Source: Nitzschia sp. DOCU1 (lineage: Eukaryota > Bacillariophyta > Bacillariophyceae > Bacillariales > Bacillariaceae). From it: 64,000 nucleotides of DNA. Below, one piece after another: positions 1 through 10,100 of this stretch (the stretch's first letter is position 1; every line of letters starts with the position of its first letter). The notes beneath the pieces were generated by a model. The model did no database searches and was not told the origin of the DNA. It saw only the letters and a program-made list of their open reading frames with translations. The stretch spans positions 186,001-250,000 of the forward strand of contig OX595987.1 of the NCBI GenBank assembly GCA_951394045.1. The letters run 5' to 3'. The position numbers were made by a program, and so were the translations under genes.

Positions 1-1145
1 ACATTTAAAGTCGCAATATCCAATTTGGAAACAAAAGCTTGCAAGGACCCACTAGGAGCCTTGAGTAGTTGACTCGAGTAAGCATCCGAATCATCCATGA
101 CTCCTGCGGTTGCTCCCACAATATAAAACGAATTCGTATCTTGTGGATCATCGCAAATGCCCATGACGACATCATTTTGAGCGGTACCAATTCGAACATT
201 GTTTCGTTCTTGTCCCGACTGCAGAGCTAATAATTCTCCCGACGACAAATCCAACAGAGTGACAAATCCATCTTCATCATTGCCTTCTGCATTGCCATAG
301 GCAATTCCTAATCCTCGTGTACTTCCTGCGACTACCAACATGCGATCATTTTTGACCATGACACCTCCCACAAAGACGCGGGGTGGTGTCCCACTAGTTT
401 CTGCATTGACGGGAAATTCATGCCACCACGCATCTTGCAGTGTAATAGGACCCGTGGGCACGCCCAAGAATTCTTCTTGCTGTAGGGACAATTTGCGCAC
501 CGTCATGTCAAAGGAACTTCCATACTTGACTTGATTCATATAGTTTGGCTGATCATAGTCGGCCGTATTTTCGGTAGTGTCGATACTCGTCAACGAAATA
601 CTGTAAATCGAATTTGAGGATTTGACCGTCACCAAAAATTGTGGATATTCAATGCGTCCACTAGCAGTCGGTCGTAATGCTAGAGTATCCAACGGACTGG
701 AAATATCGTCGCGATCCACCAACAAGGCAAATCCTTGCATGGGTTCATTGCCCGAAAAGGCTAAACCGCCCGATTCGGAATTCCCGCCGACCACAAAAGT
801 GGACGGAGCCAAGAATCCAATGGCTTGACAGGTGGTGGTACTACTGGAAGTACCGGTTCCACTAGACGTTAGGACGGCCGCAGCGTCATTGAAATCCCAG
901 TCATTTAAATCGAGGCTTGCCAGGAAGCATTGACTGCTGTCCGTGTTGGTAGTACTATAGAAGGACGTAAAGTAGGCTTGCCCCGACACGTACAATAAGT
1001 GATTGTTGGCATCGTAAAACATGCCGCCAGCAAACGCGTTGCCGGCCGACGGACCACTTTGGACTCCAGACGCTTGAGCGGGCGTCGTCGTTGAGTAAAG
1101 ACATGCTGCCACGGACAGTAGCGACAAGTGTCTCGTTATAGTCAT
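1..1145 (-). CDS. SBBP-propeller surface receptor, N-terminal part (tandem copy, cut by window edge)
   Basis: The frame runs leftward from the ATG at 1143-1145 and stays open to the window edge, so about 381 codons are visible and the 3' end is missing. It matches the first half of the complete gene at 4037-6172 almost base for base. The visible differences are substitutions and a one-codon deletion: a single GTC where the other copy has GTCGTC, near base 560. No stop or frameshift is seen, so this copy may be functional. It begins with the same signal peptide and the same ectodomain motifs (AGGMFYD, VVGGNSESGGL, RGLGIAYGNAEGNDEDGF). As in the complete copy, the product should be an extracellular beta-propeller-like domain anchored by a later membrane segment. 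Function is unknown; the family assignment is by comparison within the window. Confidence 0.85.
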   Translation of the reverse strand, partial: MTITRHLSLLSVAACLYSTTTPAQASGVQSGPSAGNAFAGGMFYDANNHLLYVSGQAYFTSFYSTTNTDSSQCFLASLDLNDWDFNDAAAVLTSSGTGTSSSTTTCQAIGFLAPSTFVVGGNSESGGLAFSGNEPMQGFALLVDRDDISSPLDTLALRPTASGRIEYPQFLVTVKSSNSIYSISLTSIDTTENTADYDQPNYMNQVKYGSSFDMTVRKLSLQQEEFLGVPTGPITLQDAWWHEFPVNAETSGTPPRVFVGGVMVKNDRMLVVAGSTRGLGIAYGNAEGNDEDGFVTLLDLSSGELLALQSGQERNNVRIGTAQNDVVMGICDDPQDTNSFYIVGATAGVMDDSDAYSSQLLKAPSGSLQAFVSKLDIATLN

Positions 1146-1653
1146 GGCAGGTTCAGTGACAACGGCAATGCGAATGTCAATGTCAATGTCACTGGCAATG
1201 TCGAGTCGTCGACCGAGGTTTCGTTGCAGTAGTAGAAGAAGAACAAGTCGATGTCGATCGCTTTTACTACAGTACTACAAGTAGTAGCAACAACAGGTAG
1301 TACTGTAACTCGACAGAGATGGATACGGAAGAGTATTATTTCAGTCGTTCAATCTTTCAATCTTCTATAGCAATAATAATACAGCAAACGTTCAAACGAC
1401 TCCTTGAACAAAGTTGGGGGTCTTTCTCACGAAAGAAGATTATTGATGGGTGTTTCGCGACGATCGACCGCCGAAATAAGAAACGCGAACGGCCTCGAAA
1501 GGATGGCGGATACACCAATGAGATAGTACGCGATGCCTTGGGCCTACAGTACTGACTGACTGTCTTTCCCTTTGCGAACTCGCACGAAACATGCCACTAA
1601 GATTTATGGCAATTGCACTCTTTGGTACAATTTCCACGTAATTTTTGTCCCCT

Positions 1654-1800
1654 GCCTATGTCGTTATTTGTGAAAAATGATATGCCTTGGAGAGAGATCA
1701 TTGAGAAACTATTACCACGAGATCTCCCGGATTTTTGTCTTCGTACGATTCCTTCCTATGCCGTTCTTTGGCAAAAAAGATATGCCTTGGAGGGATCAAC
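1654..1800. repeat. Imperfect direct repeat pair upstream of receptor gene
   Basis: Two imperfect copies of a block of about 46 bp lie about 100 bp apart at roughly 1654-1700 and 1756-1800. Both contain CCTATG(T/C)CGTT and end with GATATGCCTTGGAG. The same pair occurs in the duplicated copy at about 6676-6722 and 6781-6825. Its position in the shared 5' region suggests a regulatory role or an old local duplication; neither is proven. Confidence 0.6.
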
Positions 1801-1832
1801 AATGACCCGCATCTATCGGAAGATAGATAGTC

Positions 1833-2590
1833 ATGTCTGATACTGACAGTGATGAAAGCAACATGATGGCACTGCTGGATCTGTTGTCTGACACAGACGA
1901 GGATGAGGATGAGGAGGAGAGGAACGACCAAACCAGACGTGCCATCATTGTCTTAGGTGGCGGCCTTATGGCCAAACTGAAAGAAGCTGCCTGGCGATCG
2001 TCATCGTCGCGAAGTGCTCGACTAACCACTCCCAGGGTTGACTGGGAGGAACACATGTCCACCCTAAGACACAGAGGCACATTTGCCAATACCTACACGG
2101 TGGAGGAAGAAACATTTAAAAAACTCATGGAGCTCTTACGTGATTCTATGACGTTTGAGGAAGTCAAGGCAATGAACTCGGCTCCTGATGTCGAACCCAG
2201 CCATCTTCCCTGAAGAACTCGTTTGTGCTATAAGCTTGAAGATTGTGGCCGGTGGTCAGAGCCAAGACATACGTGACTGGGCTGGAGTTTCTACCTCATC
2301 CATTGGATGCTGTCGTGATTGGTTCTTTGCAGCAGTTTTGGACTGTGGACAACTAGTAACAGACAAGGCAACCATCGAAGCATACGTGGATAACAAGGGG
2401 CTACATCCCAGGAGAGCCTCCTACTACGGCAGATGAATTAGAAGATCAAGACTTGTTTCCTGTTTTGGAGAACATTCAGGGCATTTCTCACATAAGGGAG
2501 GCGCTTCTAGAACGAGTAGTAGCAATGGGACTCCAGAGGCCATGTCGCAATCTCGAACGACCGGAGGCAGAACAAAACAGAGACGAATGA
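1833..2590 (+). pseudogene. PIF/Harbinger-type transposase relic (frameshifted, internally deleted)
   Basis: Three frames together read like a PIF/Harbinger DDE transposase. Frame one (1833-2213) has an acidic start, then VDWEEH, then FANTYTVEEETFKKLMELL and a segment ending NSAPDVEP. Frame two (about 2190-2436) continues with FPEELVCAISLKIVAGG and the helix-turn-helix-like DIRDWAGVSTSSI. Frame three (about 2400-2590) has GYIPGEPPTTADELE, then a typical C-terminal tail containing PVLENIQG, HIREALLERV and GLQRPCRN, and a TGA at 2588-2590. The central catalytic DDE part is absent, so the copy cannot encode an active enzyme. The order and wording of these motifs fit the family N- and C-termini; the assignment is from memory of the family. 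No clear terminal inverted repeat was found. It sits between the two tandem receptor copies. Confidence 0.65.
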
Positions 2591-2695
2591 AAAAGAGTAA
2601 ATTTGCGTGGAGCTAATTATTATTATTCTAATAATTAATATTCATAGAGTTAGTATTACCACTCTCCCCAGTAGTTCACTCTCCCCAGCCAGCAG

Positions 2696-3759
2696 TTAGT
2701 CACTCTCCCCTGTAGTTTTGAACCCTGCTGTACCCCCATTAGAGCGGGAAATTTTGTTCCTCTTGCCATGACAAAGACCATCACGAGCGACACCAATGTC
2801 ACCACTGCCACTGCTGTCACTGCTGTCACTATCGACAGGGATAGGATTCTTTGCTGTCAAGGCTTGCTTAGAAACAGCAACCTGCTCTCTTTGCTCCTCC
2901 TCCACCCGAAGCGCTTCTCTAAGTTGAGCATGCAGAAGTTTCAGACGTTCTTCTTCCTTCTTCGTCCTCCTTTATAGCCGATCCAATCCCCTTCTATCGC
3001 TGCCTGACAGTTTTGAATTCTTCGATCTTTTGTGATGATCCAGTAATCGTTGTCTTGTTCTGTCGCAGTGGCTTCCAATGCTGTTGGTCGATCTTCTTTG
3101 AATTTTACAATTAGATCACACATTTCCTTCTTGGACTTTCTTGTCCATTCTTTCAAACCGGCAACGTGACAAAACTTTTGCAGGGCCATAGTGTCAATCT
3201 TTCTGGCCTCGATGCAGCAAATCGAAATGAGGCGAGAAGTTTCCCGTGATCCTCCGCAGGGAATTTCCTGCCCACCTGATGTGGCAATCTCGATGCCGGT
3301 ATCAGCATCCTTGTAGTTGTCCTCGAAGAATTTTGCCATTTATTCTATCTTTGCTGTTCTATCCTTCTTTTTTGATGCGGATGTGGCGGGTGCGGGTGCG
3401 GGTGCCGTGGCGGCGACGGCAACGGCAACGGCGGTAGTTGCAGCGGCTGCCCGCGCCGGCTGCGGATTGTTTTGTTGTCGCCTTTCGCATGAGGGACAGA
3501 GAACAAATGTGACGCTATCCGTCTCCTTGCAGCCTGGACATTTGTTTGTGCTGGGTGTCATGTCCCCGAAAATGCATTGCGGATTTGCGCAAGGAGCTTC
3601 GGCGCAAGGAACATCGGCGGTACGAATATTTTGATGAATAGGATTCATGTTACGATACAAAACTGGTTTGTGGTAAATAGTGAGCTGATTCTTGATCGTT
3701 GACGTGGCGGTGGATTGCTGCGACAGCGGCGTCATTGTTGCTCGTTGCAATTCGTCCAT
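2696..3759 (-). pseudogene. Broken reading frame: Cys-cluster, Ala-rich, SAP-like and coiled segments
   Basis: The leftward frame opens at 3759 with a 139-codon part. It carries cysteines in CxxxxCxxxxC, CPGC and CPSC arrangements (zinc-ribbon-like) and an Ala/Val/Pro-rich stretch. It ends in TAA at 3340-3342. The next codon, at 3337-3339, is an in-frame ATG, and the same frame continues for 132 codons (MAKFFEDNYK...) with a SAP-like helix pair around residues 50-75 and a basic end (GGRRRKKNV). A frameshift then leads to a charged coiled-coil-like segment (LRVEEEQREQVAVSKQAL) ending near 2696. I do not recognise the protein. It may be the second gene of the adjacent Harbinger-like element, which often has two ORFs, or an unrelated host gene. 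The in-frame stop and frameshift argue for decay. Confidence 0.4.
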
Positions 3760-4036
3760 TCATTTTCGATCTCATTCATTGGCGAACCTCCCACTCTTGG
3801 AATCAAGCAAGTCGTCATCGTAATCAAACAAGTCAAAGTCCGGTTGATTGCTGTTGATCGATTTTGCCGATGGGTGGAGTCACGGTTGAACTGAATTTGG
3901 ATGGACAGCAAGACGCTGGTTGACTCGGTGAATCAATCGGACCCGACCCGGTTGATCGTGGTTCGCATTCCGGTAACTATACAATTTAAAGGGGATAAGC
4001 TGGAGTAGTGACTTGTATGCCACCACTTCATTTTTT

Positions 4037-6172
4037 CTAAATGACTTCTTTGAGGTTCCTGGCACGGTCCTCATAGCTTCTGGGTTTCAGGTCGTCATAG
4101 CCAAGGTCCAAACCATGTAATTCCGGGTCGTCACGGTATCCCAATGATGGCGCTGAGTTAGTATCCATGAACAAAGCATCTCGAACGACACTGGAATGAG
4201 TAAGAGGAGCCGTCTCATGTGGAGATGGTTCCACATCAGGAAGTCGTCCGCTACTGCTGTTGGTACCCGCCTTGTTGATTCCATAGGCCAGCTTGTGAAG
4301 ATACGTGCCATGCCAGCCCCCTGGTGGAGATTTTCGTAGATCGATATCTTCCACGTCGAATTGTTGTAGGTAGGCAAAAATGGACGTCTTCTGGGCCTCG
4401 GCACGTTTTCGGGCGTGCCGCCGGCCGATGCACAGAATACAGACTCCGCACATCAAAAGGGCCAGGGCAATAATTCCAAAAGAGAGCATCTTCACGGTCG
4501 TGTTATCTTGGCTCACTCCGTTAAAATCCTTGGGCGGTAGCGTCTCTAGAGGTTCGGGTGCAAAGGTGGGTTCTACCGGAGCATCGGTGGGAGCCGCTAC
4601 GGGTTGTCCAATGGGTGCATGATCGCCTTCGGCGGCATCCAAAATAATGACAAAGACGTCCGTGCCTTGTTCAAAGGAATCTCGATTTCGATACAAGGAT
4701 CCATCGGTATGTCCATACAAAATGGCATTGCCATCTCGATCGGCCGCCACTCCACCATGTCGTGACAATTCATCACTTCCATCCGAACCAATTTGTTTCA
4801 TCCAATTACTGCTAGCATCGTTGGTATTGAGCGACACGACCCACAAATCATCCTGGCCTTGATTGGTCAAGATGGAATTCAACCAAATCATGCCGGCACC
4901 ATCTTCGACCCCACCGGCCACATACAGAGTATTGCCCACGACGGAACATCCCGACGCAAAGGCTCCTGTAATCGATGTAGAATCGTCTGGAGACATGCGA
5001 GCGCCCCATTGTCGTGACCATTGAACATTTAAAGTCGCAATATCCAATTTGGAAACAAAAGCTTGCAAGGACCCGCTAGGAGCCTTGAGTAGTTGACTCG
5101 AGTAAGCATCCGAATCATTCATGACTCCTGCGGTTGCTCCCACAATATAAAACGAATTCGTATCTTGTGGATCATCGCAAATGCCCATGACGACATCATT
5201 TTGAGCGGTACCAATTCGAACATTGTTTCGTTCTTGTCCCGACTGCAGAGCTAATAATTCTCCCGACGACAAATCCAACAGAGTGACAAATCCATCTTCA
5301 TCATTGCCTTCTGCATTGCCATAGGCAATTCCTAGTCCTCGTGTACTTCCTGCGACTACCAACATGCGATCATTTTTGACCATGACACCTCCCACAAAGA
5401 CGCGGGGTGGTGTCCCACTACCTGCATCATCCACGGGAAATTCATGCCACCACGCATCTTTGAGTGTAATAGGACCCGTGGGCACGCCCAAGAATTCTTC
5501 TTGCTGTAGGGACAACCTGCGCACCGTCATGTCAAAAGAACTTCCATACTTGACTTGATTCATATAGTTTGGCTGATCATAGTCGTCGGCCGTATTTTCG
5601 GTTGTGTCGACGCTGGTAAGCGAAATACTGTAAATCGAATTCGAGGATTTGACCGTCACCAAAAATTGTGGATATTCAATGCGTCCACTAGCAGTCGGTC
5701 GGAATGCTAGAGAATCCAATGGACTGGAAATATCGTTGCGATCCACCAGCAAGGCAAATCCTTGCATGGGTTCATTGCCCGAAAAGGCTAAACCGCCCGA
5801 TTCGGAATTCCCGCCGACCACAAAAGTGGACGGAGCCAAGAATCCAATCGCTTGACAGGTAGTGGTACTACTGGAAGTACCGGTTCCACTAGACGTTAGG
5901 ACGGCCGCAGCGTCATTGAAATCCCAGTCATTTAAATCGAGGCTTGCCACGAAGCATTGACTGCTGTCCGTGCTGGTAGTACTGAAAAAGGAAGTAAAGT
6001 AGGCTTGTCCCGACACGTACAATAAGTGATTGTTGGCATCGTAAAACATGCCGCCAGCAAACGCGTTGCCGGCCGACGGACCACTTTGGACTCCAGACGC
6101 TTGAGCGGGCGTCGTCGTTGAGTAAAGACATGCTGCCACGGACAGTAGCGACAAGTGTCTCGTTATAGTCAT
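4037..6172 (-). CDS. Single-pass surface receptor with SBBP-type propeller ectodomain
   Basis: 711 aa, single exon, ATG at 6170-6172. Residues 1-25 form a signal peptide ending near TPAQA-SG. The ectodomain (about 27-550) has propeller-like blades: AGGMFYDANN, a Cys-containing blade (SSQCFVASLDL), RGLGIAYGNAEGNDEDGF, NSFYIVGATAGVM and a C-terminal SBBP-like unit (DDLWVVSL ... NWMKQIGSDGSDELSRHGG ... YGHTDGSLY). A Pro/Glu-rich stalk and one membrane helix (about 562-583) follow. The cytoplasmic tail starts with basic residues, then the box FDVEDIDLRKSPPGGWHGTY at 605-624, a second shared motif (THSSVVRDALFMD) and the C-terminus KEVI. Family members in this window share these parts. The ligand and partners are unknown. 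The gene is transcribed away from the triple-repeat receptor at 7177, so the two share about 1 kb of upstream DNA. Confidence 0.93.
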   Translation of the reverse strand: MTITRHLSLLSVAACLYSTTTPAQASGVQSGPSAGNAFAGGMFYDANNHLLYVSGQAYFTSFFSTTSTDSSQCFVASLDLNDWDFNDAAAVLTSSGTGTSSSTTTCQAIGFLAPSTFVVGGNSESGGLAFSGNEPMQGFALLVDRNDISSPLDSLAFRPTASGRIEYPQFLVTVKSSNSIYSISLTSVDTTENTADDYDQPNYMNQVKYGSSFDMTVRRLSLQQEEFLGVPTGPITLKDAWWHEFPVDDAGSGTPPRVFVGGVMVKNDRMLVVAGSTRGLGIAYGNAEGNDEDGFVTLLDLSSGELLALQSGQERNNVRIGTAQNDVVMGICDDPQDTNSFYIVGATAGVMNDSDAYSSQLLKAPSGSLQAFVSKLDIATLNVQWSRQWGARMSPDDSTSITGAFASGCSVVGNTLYVAGGVEDGAGMIWLNSILTNQGQDDLWVVSLNTNDASSNWMKQIGSDGSDELSRHGGVAADRDGNAILYGHTDGSLYRNRDSFEQGTDVFVIILDAAEGDHAPIGQPVAAPTDAPVEPTFAPEPLETLPPKDFNGVSQDNTTVKMLSFGIIALALLMCGVCILCIGRRHARKRAEAQKTSIFAYLQQFDVEDIDLRKSPPGGWHGTYLHKLAYGINKAGTNSSSGRLPDVEPSPHETAPLTHSSVVRDALFMDTNSAPSLGYRDDPELHGLDLGYDDLKPRSYEDRARNLKEVI

Positions 6173-6845
6173 GGTAGGTTCAGTGACAACGGCAATGTCA
6201 ATGTCAATGTCAATGTCAATGTCACTGGCAATGTCGAGTCGTCGACCGAGGTTTCGTTGCAGTAGTAGAAGAAGAACAAGTCGATCGCTTTTACTACAGT
6301 ACTACAAGTAGTAGCAACAACTGGTAGTACTGTAACTCGACAGAGATGGATACGGAAGAGTATTATTTCAGTCGTTCAATCTTTCAATCTTCTAGATAGC
6401 AATAATAATACAGCAAACGTTCAAACGACTCCTTGAACAAAGTTGGGGGTCTTTCTCACGAAAGAAGATTATTGATGGGTGTTTCGCGACGATCGACCGC
6501 CGAAATAAGAAACGCGAACGGCCTCCAAGGATGGCGGATACACCAATGAGATAGTACTGTACGCGATGCCTTGGGCCTACTGTCTTTCCCTTTGCGAACT
6601 CGCACGAAACATGCCACTAAGATTTATGGCAATTGCACTCTTTGGTACAATTTCCACGTAATTTATGTCCCGTGCCTATGTCGTTCTTTGTGAAAAATGA
6701 TATGCCTTGGAGAGAGCTCATTGAGAACATACCAGGTAGTACCACGAGATCTCCCGGATTCCTGTCTTCGTACGATTCCTTCCTATGCCGTTCTTTGGCA
6801 AAAAAGATATGCCTTGGAGGGATCGACAAATGACCCGCGACAAAT
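5025..6845. repeat. Tandem duplication, right copy
   Basis: This is the right copy of the block seen at 1-1815. It includes codons 1-382 of the receptor and about 670 bp of its 5' region. The AATGTC hexamer is present about five times at 6193-6222, against about three in the left copy. Beyond about 6845 the sequence is unique and leads into the promoter of the 7177 gene. Confidence 0.93.
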
Positions 6846-7176
6846 CTACCAATCAAAAAGTCCCCAATGGCGTACAAGAACCGCGACGAAACGACACGAT
6901 CCATAGGATGTCTTGGACGACCCGACAAGGCCAAATCCGGCGACAGAAAAAGCAGTTTGCAGTTGACGGAGTGAGTGAGTCTTTTCCAGCAACAACAACA
7001 GTTGGAAGATCCATCACTTTTGCTTTGTTTCTGGATTGCAATTGCAAACAGCAAGCCAAGCCAAGTTGACTATAATAATAAAGTACAACCAGACAAGGCC
7101 GACGACAGAGAAGAGCAGAGCAGAGCAGAGAGCAACACTAACGCCTAACGCCCATTCTCACTAAAACATTTTCACA
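6173..7176. promoter_or_regulatory. Divergent intergenic region between two receptor genes
   Basis: About 1 kb lies between the ATG codons of two divergently transcribed propeller receptors. It should hold both promoters. The left two thirds belong to the tandem duplication. The part nearest 7177 has a purine-rich GCAGAGCAGAGCAGAG run (7115-7131) and an AT-rich CTATAATAATAAAG at about 7070-7083, which could be core-promoter sequence. No convincing ORF was found. Confidence 0.5.
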
Positions 7177-10100
7177 ATGAAGTTCGCATCGGGCGTGACC
7201 GCCGCCTTGACGCTGACCGCCACGTCGTTTCCCGTCACGATCGCCGCCTTGCCGAGCTTTCAGACGGGGCCCAACAATGGCGCTGTCTACGCCGCTGGCC
7301 TAGTGAGTGATGATAACACGGGCTTGATTTACATGACTGGAATCACCTACGACCCAAGCTTTGGATCCAATTCCCAAGGTTCCACCACACGAACCTCCAA
7401 CTGCTTTGTCGCCAGCATGACCATGGATGGCATGTCCGAGGATTCCCCCAATGATTTAGTGACCATGGTCTATGGCGCCGATGACAATAACGCGGATGCG
7501 TGTCGTGGCATTGCCGTTCTTTCTGCAGAGCAAATTGTCGTGGTCGGAAATGCCGATCCAGGAGGTCTCTATGCCGGTGGCACCTTGGCAGCACAAGTCG
7601 GCTTTGGCATGACCTTGTCGAGAGACGACCTCACACAAATTCAAGGAAGTTCGCTCTTTGATGGAGACCAAGTGCCCTATCCTCAAGCCATTGTCGTGGA
7701 CCCCAGCGATCCCGACAGTATCTTTGTGGCCAGCATGACGTCACAAACGTCGACGGAAAACACCGTCGATGAAGCTTATCCAAACTGGACGCACAAGTTC
7801 AAGCACGGAACGAGCTTTCTCATGACTGTCGAAAGATTGCAATACACCACGCAAGGTACAGGCAATACCTTTCATGGAATTCTCGATGGCGTCGATCCTA
7901 CCACGGCCATTCCCACATTGCAACGAAAATGGATCAAGACCTATGAGACCGACGCCGACAGTGCCCCAGGTTCTTCCGTCTATGTCGGGGGCATGATTTG
8001 GAAAGATGGCGTCGGGTTGATTGTGGCAGGAAGTACATCCGCCATGGGAATCGCCTATGGTCCCGCCGAAGGAGACGATGAAGATGGATTCATTTCCATT
8101 CTCGATCCCAGCACGGGAGAACTCGTACAAGGACGCAAGAATAATCAACGATTCGGTACCGGCGAATTCGATATTGTCATGTCCGTCTGTGACTCTTGGG
8201 ACGAACCCAATGCCTTTTATATTGTGGGAGCCACCAAAGGTGACATGGATGGAATTCGTGACAACGATCAACCGGTTGTGCCAGGATCTCTACAAGCCTT
8301 TATCAAAAAAGTCAATTTGGACTCTCTTCATGGATTTTGGACCGTACAACATGGAGCACAATTGAACATGGAAGTTACCGAAACCACAGCTGTCGGTTGT
8401 GTGGCCTATGATGATGTCGTCTATGTGGCAGGTGTCGTCTCGGGCGGCGCCGGGATGATTGACGGACAAAAAGTCAAGCGTTCCAGTGGAGGAGATGATA
8501 TATGGGTCGCGCAATATGCCGCCACTGACGGTAACGTCAATTGGATGATGCAAATTGGCAGTGAAGGAAATGAAAATGTTGCACGACAGGGCGGCATTAC
8601 CATCGATGAAGATGGAAATGCCATTGTCTATGGAGATACCACTGGTTCGCTCTTTCGAGAACGAGCCGTCTCGGACGAGTCGGACTTGTTTGGTATCATG
8701 CTCGATTATGGAACTGGATTCTATGCCACCACCATTGGAGGTGATGCGCCGGATGATCCTGACAATGAGTTGGTGGATTATGAAAATACCGATGACGAAT
8801 ATGGTGAAGATGATGACGAATACTATACAGCTGCACCTGAAATTGGAAAGACAGATCCGGAAAACCTCCCCTCGGAGGCTGCCGTGAACAAGTTTGCCAA
8901 GATGCATCAAAGTGGTCCCAATAGTGGAGCCATTTATGCGGGCGGTATTGCATACGATGCAGCATCCGATCAAGCCATTATTGTCGGTATTACTTACACA
9001 GATAGTTCTGGCAGATTGATTGATCAACCCAGTTGCTTGATTGCCCGTATTGAAATTGAAAGTATGGAAACCAAAGCTTACAACATTTTGGGAACCGATG
9101 GTATATTGGAAGCCTGTCGTGGAGTCGCCATTACACCTGCCAATAACCTTTTGTCATCGACCGTTGTGGTCGTGGGCAACTCCGAAGACGGTGGCTTGTT
9201 CAATGACGACGACGACCTTCAAATTGGATTCGGAATGAGTCTCAGCGGGGACGACCTCAGTCTCCAACAAGGGGCTTCGCTCTTCTCCGCCGCCATTCCT
9301 TATCCTGAAGCAGTCATTACTGACGGTTCCGTCATTTACGTTGCTTCCATGAACTCCAATGACCGGACCGAAAATATCCAAGAAGTCGGATCTTCTGGCT
9401 TTCCCAATTGGACCTATCGCAACAAGTACGGCAAGGGCTTTACTATGGCCATTGAAAAGCTAAACTTGGCAGACTATTCAAGTATCTGGAGCCAAAACTA
9501 TCCCATCCAAGCCGAATCGGATGGAACTTTGAACTCGGTATTTGTCGGAGGACTCATCCTCAAGTCCGACAGGTTGATCGCTGTTGGAAGTACTCGTGCC
9601 AAGGGCGAAGCCTATGGCCCCGCCGAAGGAGACGATACCGACGGATTCATTACCATCTTGGATCCCAACACGGGACAGTTGTTGAGCGGCGTGAAAAACA
9701 ATGCCCGCATTGGATCCATTGCGGATGATGTCGTGAGCGAGATTTGTGACATTCCTCAAGACCCCTCTTCCTTCATTATTATCGGTGCCACCAAGGGCGA
9801 TGTCGGTGGCATTCGAGGAGGAGCGGGAGTTCCTGAAGGCTCTCTGCAATGGTTTGCCAAAAAGATCAACATGGAATATCTCACCGAAGAATGGACCATT
9901 CAAGGTGGAGCCATCTTCCCCAATACCAACTTGCCCACATCGGCCTTTGCCGTTGGATGTGCTGTCCGAGACAATGTCGTCTATGTGGGTGGTACCGTCG
10001 AGAACGGCGCTCAACTATTGGATGGATCCGGCACACCCCAACAATCCATGGGCGGCAATGATGTGTTCGTCGCCCAATTGGACCTCAACGATGGATCTAT

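Larger units (their letters stand above)
1..1815. repeat. Tandem duplication, left copy
   Basis: Bases 1 to about 1815 are nearly identical to 5025 to about 6845. The copy covers the 5' half of a receptor gene and about 670 bp of upstream DNA. The offset grows from 5024 to about 5030 through small indels. Similarity stops abruptly after the GGATC near 1798/6821 and the following few bases. The left end of the duplicated unit lies outside the window. Near 1165-1185 the hexamer AATGTC is present in fewer copies than in the right copy. Confidence 0.93.
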
